A stretch of DNA of 64,000 nucleotides from Zoogloea sp016790385 (GCF_041916735.1 NZ_JAYRYY010000001.1), one strand, 5' to 3'; positions 1-8,852 are shown, counted from the first letter of the stretch. A program made the numbers and translations. The notes: generated by a model not told the origin, from the letters alone.

Positions 1-270
1 CACGGTGACCAGATCGTTCTTGTTCTTCGCCACACCGTCGAAGTTGAGGGTGAGGGCGTCGTCCTTGCTGCTGCCACTGCCGCCGCAGGCGCTCAGTCCG
101 ATGCTGCTGAACAGGGCCGTGGTGGAGGCGGCGATGCCACCCTTGAGAACACCGCGACGGCTCAGGCGGACGTCGATGATGTCCTGTATATGGGTATTGG
201 CGGACGGATTGGTGATCTCACCATCGTTGAGCGGGGACGTCTCGTGGGGGGGGCCGGGCAGGGTGCTCAT
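1..270 (-). CDS. phoX: PhoX-family alkaline phosphatase, N-terminal part (gene runs off the window)
   Basis: This is the first 90 codons of a gene that continues beyond base 1. The ATG at 268-270 opens a hydrophilic leader, then a twin-arginine motif (LSRRGVLKGG, about residues 34-43). A hydrophobic stretch and an alanine/cysteine-glycine-rich end (LSACGGSGSS) follow, which is the layout of PhoX (DUF839) Tat-exported periplasmic phosphatases. PhoX enzymes are calcium- and iron-dependent phosphomonoesterases induced by phosphate starvation. The gene diverges from pstS, with a candidate Pho box between them, which supports the assignment. The catalytic region is not in the window, so the call rests on the signal peptide and the neighbourhood. 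Another Tat-exported phosphatase is possible. Confidence 0.72.
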   Translation of the reverse strand, partial: MSTLPGPPHETSPLNDGEITNPSANTHIQDIIDVRLSRRGVLKGGIAASTTALFSSIGLSACGGSGSSKDDALTLNFDGVAKNKNDLVTV

Positions 271-326
271 TCTTGCGATTCTCCAAAGGGTGTGGGCCAT
301 CAGGTCAACGATGGTGACGTGCCCGC

Positions 327-344
327 ATGACCGTTTTATGAACA
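327..344 (-). promoter_or_regulatory. Candidate Pho box for phoX
   Basis: Read on the minus strand this is TGTTCAT-AAAA-CGGTCAT, two 7-base half-sites around a 4-base A-rich spacer, as in the PhoB consensus (CTGTCAT repeats). The downstream half has one mismatch and the upstream half three. It ends about 57 bases before the phoX start codon. PhoB binding is inferred. Confidence 0.45.
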
Positions 345-371
345 GGGCCTTGCCAGGCCTGGGTTACGGAG

Positions 372-389
372 ATGTAACGAAACTGAAAC
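372..389 (+). promoter_or_regulatory. Candidate Pho box for pstSCAB
   Basis: The sequence ATGTAAC-GAAA-CTGAAAC shows two related 7-base repeats separated by 4 bases, resembling degenerate PhoB sites. It lies about 100 bases upstream of the chosen pstS start. The match is only moderate, and the position between two phosphate-starvation genes is the main support. Confidence 0.4.
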
Positions 390-486
390 TTTCGGTGTGT
401 AGCTTTGCGGTCTGTTCAAGTCTGCTGCACTGCGTCAGGCTGCAGAGCATTTGATAGCTTGATTAACTTACCTGTTGGAGATGTCC

Positions 487-1479
487 ATGTCCGTAGCTCT
501 CAAGGCCGTCGTTGCCGTTGCCGGTTTCGCCGTTATGTCTGTTGCCCACGCCCAGTCCGGTGCCGTGGTCAAGGTGGACGGTTCCAGCACGGTCTATCCC
601 GTGACTGAGGCCGTGGCCGAGGATTTCCAGAAGGCTGCCAAGGGCGCCATCAAGGTGACCGTCGGCATTTCGGGCACGGGCGGTGGTTTCAAGAAGTTCT
701 GTCGTGGTGAGACCGATATTTCCAATGCTTCCCGCCCGATCCTGAAGAAGGAAATGGAAGAGTGCGCCAAGCTCGGCATCAAGTATTACGAGCTGCCGGT
801 GGCCTTTGATGCGCTGACCGTGGTGGTCAACCCGAAGAGCAAGATCAACCAGCTGACTGTCGATCAGCTCAAGAAGATGTGGGAGCCGGCCGCTCAGGGC
901 AAGGTCACGAACTGGAGCCAGGTGGATCCGTCCTTCCCCGATGCGCCCCTGAAGCTCTTCGGCGCCGGTTCCGATTCGGGCACCTTCGACTATTTCACCG
1001 AAGCGGTGAATGGCAAGTCCAAGGCTTCCCGTGGCGACTTCACCGCCTCTGAAGACGACAACGTGCTGGTCCAGGGCGTGTCCCGCGATGTGAATGCGCT
1101 GGGTTACTTTGGCTACGCCTACTACTACGAGAACAAGTCCAAGCTCAAGGCGGTGGCCATCGTCAATTCCAAGGGCAAGGCCGTGCTGCCGTCCGAGCAG
1201 ACCGTGATCGACGGCTCCTACAACCCCCTGGCCCGTCCGATCTTCATCTATGTGAATGAGAAATCCTACGACAAGCCCGAAGTTCGTCAGTTTGTCGAGT
1301 TCTACATGAAGAACGGCCCGAAGCTGGCTTCCGAGGTGAAGTACGTTCCGCTGCCCGCCAAGGCCTACCAGGGCAACATGGAGCACCTGGCCAAGAAGAA
1401 GCTCGGCACCGTGTTTGGTGGCGATGCTGAAGTCGGTGTCACCATCGAAGAGCTGCTGGCACGCGAAGCCAAGATGTAA
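487..1479 (+). CDS. pstS: Phosphate ABC transporter substrate-binding protein PstS
   Basis: Periplasmic phosphate-binding protein that delivers phosphate to the PstCAB permease. The 330-residue product starts with a Sec signal peptide ending at about residue 22 (VAHA, then QSG). The mature protein opens with VKVDGSSTVYPVTEAV, and further in carries SGTGGG, RGETDISNASRP and GAGSDSGTFDYFTEA, the phosphate-contact loops typical of the family. I chose the ATG at 487 because GGAG at 477-480 sits six bases before it; the ATG at 481 and the TTG at 475 are too close to or inside that site. It is the first gene of pstSCAB and is probably PhoB-regulated. Confidence 0.95.
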   Translation: MSVALKAVVAVAGFAVMSVAHAQSGAVVKVDGSSTVYPVTEAVAEDFQKAAKGAIKVTVGISGTGGGFKKFCRGETDISNASRPILKKEMEECAKLGIKYYELPVAFDALTVVVNPKSKINQLTVDQLKKMWEPAAQGKVTNWSQVDPSFPDAPLKLFGAGSDSGTFDYFTEAVNGKSKASRGDFTASEDDNVLVQGVSRDVNALGYFGYAYYYENKSKLKAVAIVNSKGKAVLPSEQTVIDGSYNPLARPIFIYVNEKSYDKPEVRQFVEFYMKNGPKLASEVKYVPLPAKAYQGNMEHLAKKKLGTVFGGDAEVGVTIEELLAREAKM

Positions 1480-1498
1480 TTTCGGCCTGGTTGTTTGA

Positions 1499-1525
1499 CC
1501 CCCGGTGGCGTTTGCCAACCGGGGG
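1499..1525 (+). terminator. Hairpin between pstS and pstC
   Basis: An eight-base-pair GC-rich stem (CCCCCGGT pairing with ACCGGGGG) directly follows the pstS stop and has no T-run. Such hairpins often protect the abundant pstS message or attenuate read-through into pstCAB. The role is inferred. Confidence 0.5.
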
Positions 1526-1544
1526 CGTTATCTTGGAGAGGCCT

Positions 1545-2501
1545 GTGAACTCTACCCACGCACTGCCGCAGTCGATGAACAGCATGCAACCCACCTCCGT
1601 CAGCGATCGCCTCGCGCGCAACGTTACGCGCAACATCAAGGAGCGCGCCATTGAATCGGTGCTCTTTGCCGCCGCGCTGGTGTCCGTCCTGACCACCGCC
1701 GGCATCGTCTGGGTGCTCGTGTCCGAGTCGTACAATTTCTTCGAACACGTGCCCTTCGGTGATTTTCTGACCGATACCATGTGGACGCCGCTCTTCTCCG
1801 AGCCGCACTACGGGATCATGCCCCTGCTTCTGGGCACGGTGACGACCTCGCTGGTGGCCCTGGTGGTCGCGATTCCCCTGGGCACCGTCATCGCAGCCTA
1901 CTTGTCCGAATTCGCTTCGTCCCGGGTCCGGGAGGTCGTCAAGCCCTTCCTTGAGCTGCTGGGCGGCATTCCGACCATCGTCTATGGCTACTTTGCCCTG
2001 ACTGTCGTCACCCCCATTCTGCAAGCCGTATGGCCCGAGCTGCCCGGCTTCTCCATGCTTTCCGCCGGCCTTGTGATGGGCATCGCCATCGTGCCTTACA
2101 TCAGTTCGCTTACCGAAGATGCCATGCGTGCCGTACCCATGAGTCTCCGCGAAGGCGCTTATGGCATGGGCAGCACGCGCTTCCAGACCGCTGTCCGGGT
2201 TGTCATTCCGGCCGCCCTGTCGGGTGTGCTGTCGGCCTACATCCTCGGTATTTCGCGGGCGGTGGGCGAGACCATGATCGTGGCGGTGGCGGCGGGCATG
2301 CAGCCTAACTTCACAATGAATCCTGCCGAGCCGGCCCAGACCATCTCGGCCTACATCGTGCAGGTGGCCCTGGGTGATCTGCCCCATGGCTCCATCGGCT
2401 ATCAATCGATCTTTGCCGCGGGCCTGAGCCTGATGCTGATGACCCTGTTCTTCAACATCCTCGGCCACGTCATCCGCCGTCGCTACCGCGAAGCCTACTA
2501 A
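1545..2501 (+). CDS. pstC: Phosphate ABC transporter permease PstC
   Basis: Inner-membrane permease of the high-affinity phosphate transporter, 318 residues from GTG 1545, which is preceded by GGAGAG at 1535-1540. The reading frame extends further upstream, but that part overlaps the hairpin after pstS and has no ribosome site. About six membrane segments are visible. The permease loop holds the EAA-like segment REGAYGMGSTRFQT followed by GISRAVGETMIVAVAAG, diagnostic for PstC/PstA. PstC lies 43 bases downstream of the hairpin and 12 bases before pstA, so it is translated within the same operon. Confidence 0.94.
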   Translation: MNSTHALPQSMNSMQPTSVSDRLARNVTRNIKERAIESVLFAAALVSVLTTAGIVWVLVSESYNFFEHVPFGDFLTDTMWTPLFSEPHYGIMPLLLGTVTTSLVALVVAIPLGTVIAAYLSEFASSRVREVVKPFLELLGGIPTIVYGYFALTVVTPILQAVWPELPGFSMLSAGLVMGIAIVPYISSLTEDAMRAVPMSLREGAYGMGSTRFQTAVRVVIPAALSGVLSAYILGISRAVGETMIVAVAAGMQPNFTMNPAEPAQTISAYIVQVALGDLPHGSIGYQSIFAAGLSLMLMTLFFNILGHVIRRRYREAY

Positions 2502-2513
2502 TCGGAGTCAAAC

Positions 2514-3437
2514 ATGCAGGCAAATGAACTTGCCCAGATCCGCCGCGTTATCAGCTCGAACAAGCGTTTCGACCTGATGTTCGCCATCGCCGGATTTCTG
2601 GCGCTCATGGTGGGCGTGATGGCCTTCGTGGCGCTTTTTGGTGAAATGGTGGCGAATGGCTGGGAGCGCCTGAATCCGGAGTTCTTCAGCAGTTTCCCGT
2701 CCCGTCGCGCTGCGAACGCCGGCATTCTGTCGGCCTGGGTCGGCTCCCTGCTGGTGATGGTCGTCACGGCCCTGTCGGCCATTCCCCTGGGCATTGCCGC
2801 CGGGGTGTACCTGGAAGAATATGCGGCCAAGAACTGGATGACGGATCTCATCGAGATCAACGTCACCAACCTGGCGGGTGTTCCGTCCATCGTCTATGGT
2901 CTGCTGGCCCTCGGGGTGTTCGTCTATACCTTCGGCTTCGGTCAGAGCATCCTGACTGCCGGCCTCACCCTGGGTCTGCTGATCCTGCCGGTGGTCATCG
3001 TATCCACCCGGGAGGCCCTGCGTGCCATCCCCATCCACATCCGCGAGGGTGCCTATGGCGTGGGCGCCACCCAGTGGCAGGTGGTGAGTGACCATCTCGT
3101 GCCCTATGCCACGCCCGGCATCATGACCGGCGTGATCATCGGCATGTCCCGGGCCATTGGTGAAACCGCCCCCATCATCACCATCGGCGCGCTGACCTTC
3201 ATCGCCTTCCTGCCCCCGTCGCCCATTACCGACACCGCTCCCTTCCTCAATTTTGAGTGGCTGCGGTCCGGCTTTACCGTGATGCCGATCCAGATGTTCA
3301 ACTGGACGTCGCGCCCCGAAGAGGCCTTCCAGCAGAATGCCGCGGCGGCGGGCCTGATCCTGGTCCTGATGACCCTCATGATGAATGCCATCGCCATCTG
3401 GCTGCGCTACCGCCTGCGCAAGAGCATTTCCTGGTAA
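2514..3437 (+). CDS. pstA: Phosphate ABC transporter permease PstA
   Basis: Second permease subunit of the Pst transporter, 307 residues, with a CGGAG site just before the ATG. It shows a long N-terminal membrane helix, then the PstA core. That core carries AGVPSIVYGLLALGVF, STREALRAIPIHIREGAYGVGA (the contact helix for the ATPase) and GMSRAIGETAPIITIG. The protein pairs with PstC to form the channel energised by PstB. Spacing to pstC (12 bases) and pstB (49 bases) indicates one transcript. Confidence 0.95.
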   Translation: MQANELAQIRRVISSNKRFDLMFAIAGFLALMVGVMAFVALFGEMVANGWERLNPEFFSSFPSRRAANAGILSAWVGSLLVMVVTALSAIPLGIAAGVYLEEYAAKNWMTDLIEINVTNLAGVPSIVYGLLALGVFVYTFGFGQSILTAGLTLGLLILPVVIVSTREALRAIPIHIREGAYGVGATQWQVVSDHLVPYATPGIMTGVIIGMSRAIGETAPIITIGALTFIAFLPPSPITDTAPFLNFEWLRSGFTVMPIQMFNWTSRPEEAFQQNAAAAGLILVLMTLMMNAIAIWLRYRLRKSISW

Positions 3438-3486
3438 GCGCCGCGTCCGGCAAGACCCAATCCCTTCAGGCAATCGAGAGCATCCC

Positions 3487-4269
3487 ATGACCACTCCTGA
3501 GCAGAATCTCCCCATCAAGGCCTTCACCCGGGACTTCAATTTCCATTACGGCAGTTTCCAGGCCCTGAAGTCGATCAACCTGCCGGTCGTCGAAAAGCAT
3601 GTCACGGCCCTGATCGGGCCCTCCGGGTGTGGCAAGTCCACCCTGCTGCGCTGCTTCAATCGCATGCACGATCTCTATCCGGGCAATCGTTACGACGGCG
3701 AGATCGTCCTCAACCCCGACAACACCAACATCCTGGATCCCAAGGTGGACCCCATCGAGGTGCGCATGCGCGTGGGTATGGTCTTCCAGAAGCCCAATCC
3801 CTTTCCCAAGTCGATCTACGAGAACGTGGCCTACGGCTTGAGGGTGCGGGGCGAGCGGAGCCGCTCCACCCTGGACGACAAGATCGAGGACGCCCTGCGC
3901 GGCGCCTCCCTGTGGAACGAGGTCAAGGACAGGCTCGACAAGCCCGCCACCGCCTTGTCCGGCGGTCAGCAGCAGCGCCTGTGCATTGCCCGCTGCCTCG
4001 CCACCGATCCGGAACTGCTGTTGTTCGACGAGCCGACATCCGCCCTCGACCCCATCGCCACTGCCAACATCGAAGAGCTGGTCACCCAGCTGCGTGACCG
4101 GGTGACCATCCTGATCGTCACCCACAACATGCAGCAGGCCGCCCGGGTCTCCCACTTCACCGCCTACATGTACCTGGGCGAGGTGGTGGAGTACGGTGTT
4201 ACGGACGAGGTCTTCCTGCGCCCGAAGAAGAAGGAAACCGAAGACTACATCACCGGCCGCTTCGGCTGA
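3487..4269 (+). CDS. pstB: Phosphate ABC transporter ATP-binding protein PstB
   Basis: Cytoplasmic ATPase of the phosphate importer, 260 residues. Walker A is GPSGCGKST, the ABC signature is LSGGQQQR, Walker B is LLLFDEPTSALD and the switch histidine is in IVTHNMQQA. The stretch RMHDLYPGNRYDGEI is specific to PstB. The frame is open upstream into pstA, but the ATG at 3487 gives the standard PstB N-terminus. A strong terminator follows within 60 bases, so phoU, which often ends this operon, is absent here. Confidence 0.96.
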   Translation: MTTPEQNLPIKAFTRDFNFHYGSFQALKSINLPVVEKHVTALIGPSGCGKSTLLRCFNRMHDLYPGNRYDGEIVLNPDNTNILDPKVDPIEVRMRVGMVFQKPNPFPKSIYENVAYGLRVRGERSRSTLDDKIEDALRGASLWNEVKDRLDKPATALSGGQQQRLCIARCLATDPELLLFDEPTSALDPIATANIEELVTQLRDRVTILIVTHNMQQAARVSHFTAYMYLGEVVEYGVTDEVFLRPKKKETEDYITGRFG

Positions 4270-4325
4270 TGCCCGATGGCCGGGCGCCCGGGAGGCGCCT
4301 GGCGAAGGGCAAAGGCATGCCTTGA

Positions 4326-4360
4326 GGGCATCGATCCGAAATCGGGTCGATGCCCTTTTC
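4326..4360 (+). terminator. Rho-independent terminator after pstB
   Basis: A nine-base-pair stem (GGGCATCGA with TCGATGCCC) is followed by TTTT. It lies 56 bases after the pstB stop and closes the pst operon. Confidence 0.85.
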
Positions 4361-4424
4361 ATTTGGGTTCCAACGAAGGCAAGTGCGTCGACCCCAGTCG
4401 GGCATTGCGCCGCACCAAATGCAA

Positions 4425-4444
4425 ACGGCGCCCGAAGGCGCCGT
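4425..4444 (-). terminator. Terminator after the phasin gene
   Basis: Perfect eight-base-pair stem ACGGCGCC/GGCGCCGT with a four-base loop (TTCG when read on the minus strand). It is flanked by T-rich sequence on the plus side (CTTTTT) and by TTTGCATTT on the minus side, so it may work in both directions between converging transcripts. Confidence 0.75.
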
Positions 4445-4468
4445 CTTTTTACTGCTGGATCGCTCCGA

Positions 4469-4972
4469 TTACTTCTTCGGGGTGATCTTGGTGAAGGCCT
4501 GGAAGGCTTCAGCAGAGGCCTTGGTCATCTGCTCGTAAGCGGCACGGGCGGTGTCCATGGCGGCCTGGATGGAACCCAGGGCGTTGTTGTCACCGATGGG
4601 CAGACCCTTGAAGAGCTTCTGGAAGGAGTCGACCACATCCTGGCCGCCGCCGGTGAGCTGCTCGGTGACCATCTTGCCGACTTCGGCCTGGGTCTTGGAG
4701 GTGATCTCAGCGATTTCACGGGCACAGGACAGCATCTTTTCGGTGGTGGCCTGGGCGTAAGCGGTGCGCAGGCTCAGGGCCTCGGCAGGATCCTTGACGC
4801 TGGAGAGCGCCTTGGCATTGGCCACGCCTTCTTCAAACAGGGACTTGGCGGTGCCCACCTGGAGTTCCATGATGCGCTGGGAATTCTCGATAGAGAGCTG
4901 GGCGAGGCGCATAGCGGCCTCAAGGTTCTTTTTCTGGATCTCGTTGAATTGCTGTTCTTGCTTAGTCGCCAT
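4469..4972 (-). CDS. phaP: Phasin family protein (polyhydroxyalkanoate granule coat)
   Basis: Small amphipathic protein of 167 residues, rich in alanine, glutamate and glutamine, with long helical stretches (for example QKKNLEAAMRLAQLSIENSQ), as in phasin_2 family proteins that coat PHA granules. The C-terminal half contains the usual EQMTKASAEAFQAFTKITP-type segment. The start is ATG 4970-4972 because GGAG lies seven bases upstream; an in-frame ATG four codons earlier lacks a site. It has its own terminator and no operon partner. The function follows from family similarity, and granule binding is not visible in sequence. Confidence 0.85.
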   Translation of the reverse strand: MATKQEQQFNEIQKKNLEAAMRLAQLSIENSQRIMELQVGTAKSLFEEGVANAKALSSVKDPAEALSLRTAYAQATTEKMLSCAREIAEITSKTQAEVGKMVTEQLTGGGQDVVDSFQKLFKGLPIGDNNALGSIQAAMDTARAAYEQMTKASAEAFQAFTKITPKK

Positions 4973-5147
4973 AGTTTTCTCCACACATTGTTGTTGAACA
5001 GTTAGAGACGCAGATCAATTCCCTCTCGCAGCCTCTTGAGGAAAACAATATCACACGCTCATGCACCGACAAGGGGCGCTGCACAAAAAAATGATGCTTT
5101 TAATAATTTATGTTGCACCGCAGCAACAGATGTTGTTCTGAGGCCCG

Positions 5148-7151
5148 TCAAACCCGGTCGGATATGCCGGCACGGGCCTGTTCTGCCGAGTCGAAGATCT
5201 CGGGCGCGAGTTTGCGGGCGCTCAGGGCATTGCCCAGTCTGGCCCGCAGGAAGGTATTGGTGGCGTAGCGGGTGACGTGGGTGTAGCGCCGCTCCATCAG
5301 GTCCTGAATCATGTTGGCATAGGGCTCGATAAGGTCGTCCTGAATATCGAAGCCGTGGTAATTCACGATGGCGGGCACCTTGCGGCCGAGGGGCGCCAGG
5401 AGGCCCTCGATCAGATCGCGGATCTCGTCGATGTCGCGGGCATTGCGCAGGCACAGGTTTTCGAAGTCGATGAAGAAAATGTTTTGCGCCGCATCAAAAT
5501 GGAAGCGCGAGGCGAGCGGGGTGGTCACGATGGTGCTGCGCAGGCCCATGGGTTCGTCGCGGAAGATGCGCGCATCCATTGAGCGCGGTGTGCCCCGCAC
5601 GACCGGGGTGAAGTGCATGTGGGCCAGGATGTCGCGCTCGATGTCCACCCCCGGCGCCACTTCGATCAACTCCACGCCGTCCGGGGTCAGCTCGAACACG
5701 CAGCGTTCGGTCACGTAGAGCACGGGCTGTCGGCGGCGCAGCGCCTCCTGACCGCTGAACGTGCGGTGCTCGACCTCCTGCACAAACTTGACCGCCTTGC
5801 CCTCGACGAGGATCTTCAGTCCACCGTCTCCCAGGCTCACCTCCAGCCCGCCCGCCGTGAAGGTGCCAACGAAGACCACCTTTTTGGCGTTCTGGCTGAT
5901 GTTGATGAAGCCCCCCGCACCGGTGAGTTTGGGGCCGAACTTGGAAACGTTGAGGTTGCCCTGCACATCGGCCTGGGCCAGCCCCAGGAAGGCGATGTCC
6001 AGGCCGCCGCCGTCGTAGAAGTCGAACTGGCTGGGCTGGTCCACAATGGCCGCGGTGTTGATGGCCGCACCGAAGTTCAGACCGCCCTGGGGAACGCCAC
6101 CGATCACGCCAGGCTCGGCGGTGAGCGTCATCAGGTCGATGACGCGCTCCTCGGCTGCCACCGCCGCGATCCCCTCGGGCATGCCGATGCCCAGATTCAC
6201 CACGGCGTTGGGTGTGAGCTCCATCGCGGCGCGGCGGGCGATGATCTTGCGCTCGCTCATTTCCATGGGTTCGAGGGAGGTCACCGGTACGCGGATCTCC
6301 CCCGAGAAAGCCGGGCTGTATTGTTCAAGGAAGGTCTGCATGTGCCATTCGGGCTTCTCGGCCACAACGATGCAATCCACCAGAATGCCCGGGATCTTCA
6401 CCTGGCGCGGACTCAGGGAGCCAGCCTCGGCGATGCGTTCGACCTGGGCGATGACGATGCCGCCGCTGTTGCGCGCCGCCATCGCGATGGCCTGGCCTTC
6501 GAGGGTCAGGGCCTCCTTTTCCATGGTGATGTTGCCGTCCGGATCGGCCGTCGTGCCGCGGATGATGCCGACGCTGATGGGGAAGGCTTTGTAGAAGAGG
6601 TATTCCTCGCCGTCGATCTCCATGACCCTCACCAGATCCTCGGTGGTCCGCTCGTTCACCTTGCCACCACCAAAGCGCGGGTCGACGAAGGTGCCCAGGC
6701 CCACCCGGGTGAGGGTGCCGGGCTTGCCTGCGGCAATGTCCCGGTACAGATGGGTGATCACGCCCTGGGGCAGGTTGTAACCCTCGATGCGGTTGGATAC
6801 CGCCAGCTCCTGGAGGCGCGGTACGAGGCCCCAGTGGCCGCCGATCACGCGCTTGACCAGCCCCTCGTGGCCCAGGTGGTTGAGGCCCCGCTCCTTGCCG
6901 TCGCCCTGGCCGGCTCCGTAGACGAGGGTCAGGCCCGCAGGCTGGCCATGTCCGTTGGGGTCTTGCTCCCGGGTGTCGAGGAAACGTTGTTCCAGGGCGA
7001 TGGCGATGTTTTCGGGAAAGCCGATTCCGACGAAGCCGGTGGTCGCGATGGTGTCGCCCGCGCGGATCAGACGCACGGCGTCGGCCGCGCTGACGATCTT
7101 GCCGGTATTGCGTCCCTGGGGGCGCACGAACTTCTGGGGGGTGGGGGTCAT
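5148..7151 (-). CDS. pct: Propionate/acyl-CoA transferase (Pct-type) with a long C-terminal extension
   Basis: Family I CoA-transferase that moves CoA between acetyl-CoA and short-chain acids. The two halves are fused in one chain: an alpha-like part (about residues 1-290) and a beta-like part. The motif NLGIGMPEGIAAVAAEE holds the probable catalytic glutamate, E326. The start is ATG 7149-7151, with AGGAGAG just upstream. Classical Pct enzymes are close to 520 residues; this one has 667. About 135 further residues after the transferase fold (beginning near RFHFDAAQNIFFIDFENL) match no domain I recognise. It diverges from the meta-pathway operon at 7372, so the two promoters share the region 7152-7371. 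The substrate in vivo is unknown. Confidence 0.85.
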   Translation of the reverse strand: MTPTPQKFVRPQGRNTGKIVSAADAVRLIRAGDTIATTGFVGIGFPENIAIALEQRFLDTREQDPNGHGQPAGLTLVYGAGQGDGKERGLNHLGHEGLVKRVIGGHWGLVPRLQELAVSNRIEGYNLPQGVITHLYRDIAAGKPGTLTRVGLGTFVDPRFGGGKVNERTTEDLVRVMEIDGEEYLFYKAFPISVGIIRGTTADPDGNITMEKEALTLEGQAIAMAARNSGGIVIAQVERIAEAGSLSPRQVKIPGILVDCIVVAEKPEWHMQTFLEQYSPAFSGEIRVPVTSLEPMEMSERKIIARRAAMELTPNAVVNLGIGMPEGIAAVAAEERVIDLMTLTAEPGVIGGVPQGGLNFGAAINTAAIVDQPSQFDFYDGGGLDIAFLGLAQADVQGNLNVSKFGPKLTGAGGFINISQNAKKVVFVGTFTAGGLEVSLGDGGLKILVEGKAVKFVQEVEHRTFSGQEALRRRQPVLYVTERCVFELTPDGVELIEVAPGVDIERDILAHMHFTPVVRGTPRSMDARIFRDEPMGLRSTIVTTPLASRFHFDAAQNIFFIDFENLCLRNARDIDEIRDLIEGLLAPLGRKVPAIVNYHGFDIQDDLIEPYANMIQDLMERRYTHVTRYATNTFLRARLGNALSARKLAPEIFDSAEQARAGISDRV

Positions 7152-7268
7152 GGTGTCTCTCCTGGTGCGCCGTGTGCGAGCCTTGAACAATACCGAAAAG
7201 CCCTTTGGCCGTCATGACGCCGGGAAAAGAGCGTCCGGTCGTATGTGTACTGCTGAGTTGCAAAAAAA

Positions 7269-7295
7269 TATCGAGAATTAAAAAAAATCTCGCTA
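7269..7295 (+). promoter_or_regulatory. Degenerate TCTCGAGA-type operator pair and AT-rich promoter before the partial meta operon
   Basis: TATCGAGA (7269-7276) and TCTCGCTA (7288-7295) have centres 19 bases apart in an A/T-rich stretch between the divergent pct and semialdehyde dehydrogenase genes. TAAAAT at 7294-7299 is a possible -10, with TCGAGA seventeen bases upstream in the -35 position. The same half-site spacing occurs at 28003 and 34203. Binding by the GntR protein encoded at 33399 is inferred. Confidence 0.45.
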
Positions 7296-7371
7296 AAATA
7301 CTTGGGCGTCCCGGCGACACCTCACGACCCATCGGCAAGTGGGCCTCGAAATCCATTTCAGCGAGTACGAC

Positions 7372-8832
7372 ATGAAAGACTTCAAGAACTTCATCAACGG
7401 CGAGTACGTTACCAACCTCAGCGGCAAGACTTATGAGAACCGCAATCCGGTGGACAACTCCCTGATCGGTCTGGTGCATGAGGCCGGCAAGCCCGAAGTG
7501 GATGCCGCCGTGGCTGCTGCCAAGGCCGCCCTGCACGGCCCCTGGGGCAAGCTCTCGGTGGTTGAGCGCTGCGCCATGCTCGACGCCATCGTCGCCGAGA
7601 TCAACCACCGCTTCGACGACTTCCTGCAGGCCGAGATCGCCGACACCGGCAAGCCGGCCCACCTGGCTTCGCACATCGACATCCCCCGCGGTGCGGCCAA
7701 CTTCAAGATCTTCACCGACACCATCAAGAACGTCTCCACCGAGTCCTTCGAGATGCGCACCCCCGACGGCAAGACCGCCCGCAGCTACGGCGTGCGCACG
7801 CCGCGCGGGGTGATCGCCGTGATCAGCCCGTGGAACCTGCCGCTGCTGCTGATGACCTGGAAGGTGGGCCCGGCCCTGGCCTGTGGCAACACCGTGGTGG
7901 TCAAACCCTCCGAAGTCACCCCGGCCACCGCCACCCTGCTGGGGGAGGTGATGAACAAGGTCGGTGTGCCCCCCGGTGTGTACAACGTGATCAACGGCTT
8001 CGGCGTGGATTCCGCCGGCGCCCTGCTGACTGCCCACCCGGACGTCAGCGGCATCACCTTCACCGGCGAGACCAAGACCGGCACCGCCATCATGAAGGCC
8101 GGCGCCGATGGCATCCGCCCGGTGTCCCTGGAGCTGGGCGGCAAGAACGCCGCGGTGGTGTTTGCCGACTGTGATTTTGAGAATGCGGTGAACACCGTCA
8201 CCCGCTCGGTCTTCGAGAACTGCGGCCAGGTCTGCCTGGGCACCGAGCGCGTCTATGTGGAGCGCCCGATCTTCGACAAGTTTGTGGCCGCCCTGAAGGC
8301 CAAGGCCGAAGGCATGAAGCCCGGCTTGCCCTTTGACGCGGACACCAAGATCGGCCCCCTGGTCAGCAAGGTGCACCAGAAAAAGGTGCTCTCCTACTAC
8401 CAGAAGGCCCGGGAGGAGGGCGCCACCATCGTCACCGGCGGCGGCGTTCCGGACATGCCCGACGCGCTGAAGGACGGCTGCTGGGTCGAGCCCACCATCT
8501 GGACCGGCCTGCCCGAAACCGCCGCGGTGGTACGCGAGGAGATCTTCGGGCCGTGCTGCCACATCCAGCCCTTCGACACCGAAGAAGAGGCCGTGCGCAT
8601 GGCCAATGACACCAAGTACGGCCTCGCCACCTCGATCTACACCCAGGACATCAGCCGCGCGAGCCGCCTGGCCACCCAGATCGAAGTGGGCCTGTGCTGG
8701 ATCAACAGCTGGTTCCTGCGTGATCTGCGCACCCCCTTCGGCGGCTCCAAACAATCGGGCATCGGCCGCGAGGGCGGCCTGCATTCGCTGGAGTTCTACA
8801 CCGAGCTGCGCAACGTGATGATCAAGTACTGA
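7372..8832 (+). CDS. 2-hydroxymuconic semialdehyde dehydrogenase, paralogue 1
   Basis: NAD-dependent aldehyde dehydrogenase of the DmpC/XylG type, oxidising 2-hydroxymuconic semialdehyde to the dienolate of 4-oxalocrotonate in the cytoplasm. The 486-residue chain has the conserved asparagine (PWNLPLL, N155), the base glutamate (LELGGKN, E254) and the nucleophile cysteine (NCGQVC, C288). The ATG at 7372 gives the family N-terminus (FKNFINGEYV); a GTG eleven codons earlier is the alternative. A second copy of identical length lies at 34770, clearly related but not identical. The gene heads an operon with a hydratase, a decarboxylase and a ferredoxin oxidoreductase. The true aldehyde could differ, for example an amino- or methyl-substituted analogue. 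Confidence 0.87.
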   Translation: MKDFKNFINGEYVTNLSGKTYENRNPVDNSLIGLVHEAGKPEVDAAVAAAKAALHGPWGKLSVVERCAMLDAIVAEINHRFDDFLQAEIADTGKPAHLASHIDIPRGAANFKIFTDTIKNVSTESFEMRTPDGKTARSYGVRTPRGVIAVISPWNLPLLLMTWKVGPALACGNTVVVKPSEVTPATATLLGEVMNKVGVPPGVYNVINGFGVDSAGALLTAHPDVSGITFTGETKTGTAIMKAGADGIRPVSLELGGKNAAVVFADCDFENAVNTVTRSVFENCGQVCLGTERVYVERPIFDKFVAALKAKAEGMKPGLPFDADTKIGPLVSKVHQKKVLSYYQKAREEGATIVTGGGVPDMPDALKDGCWVEPTIWTGLPETAAVVREEIFGPCCHIQPFDTEEEAVRMANDTKYGLATSIYTQDISRASRLATQIEVGLCWINSWFLRDLRTPFGGSKQSGIGREGGLHSLEFYTELRNVMIKY

Positions 8833-8852
8833 CAAGCGAAACGGACCCAACC

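Noticed and set aside
6325..8850. Minus-strand frame of 841 codons across the pct start and the aldehyde dehydrogenase
   Set aside because: It would cover two real genes and their divergent promoter region, and the translation shows no domain.
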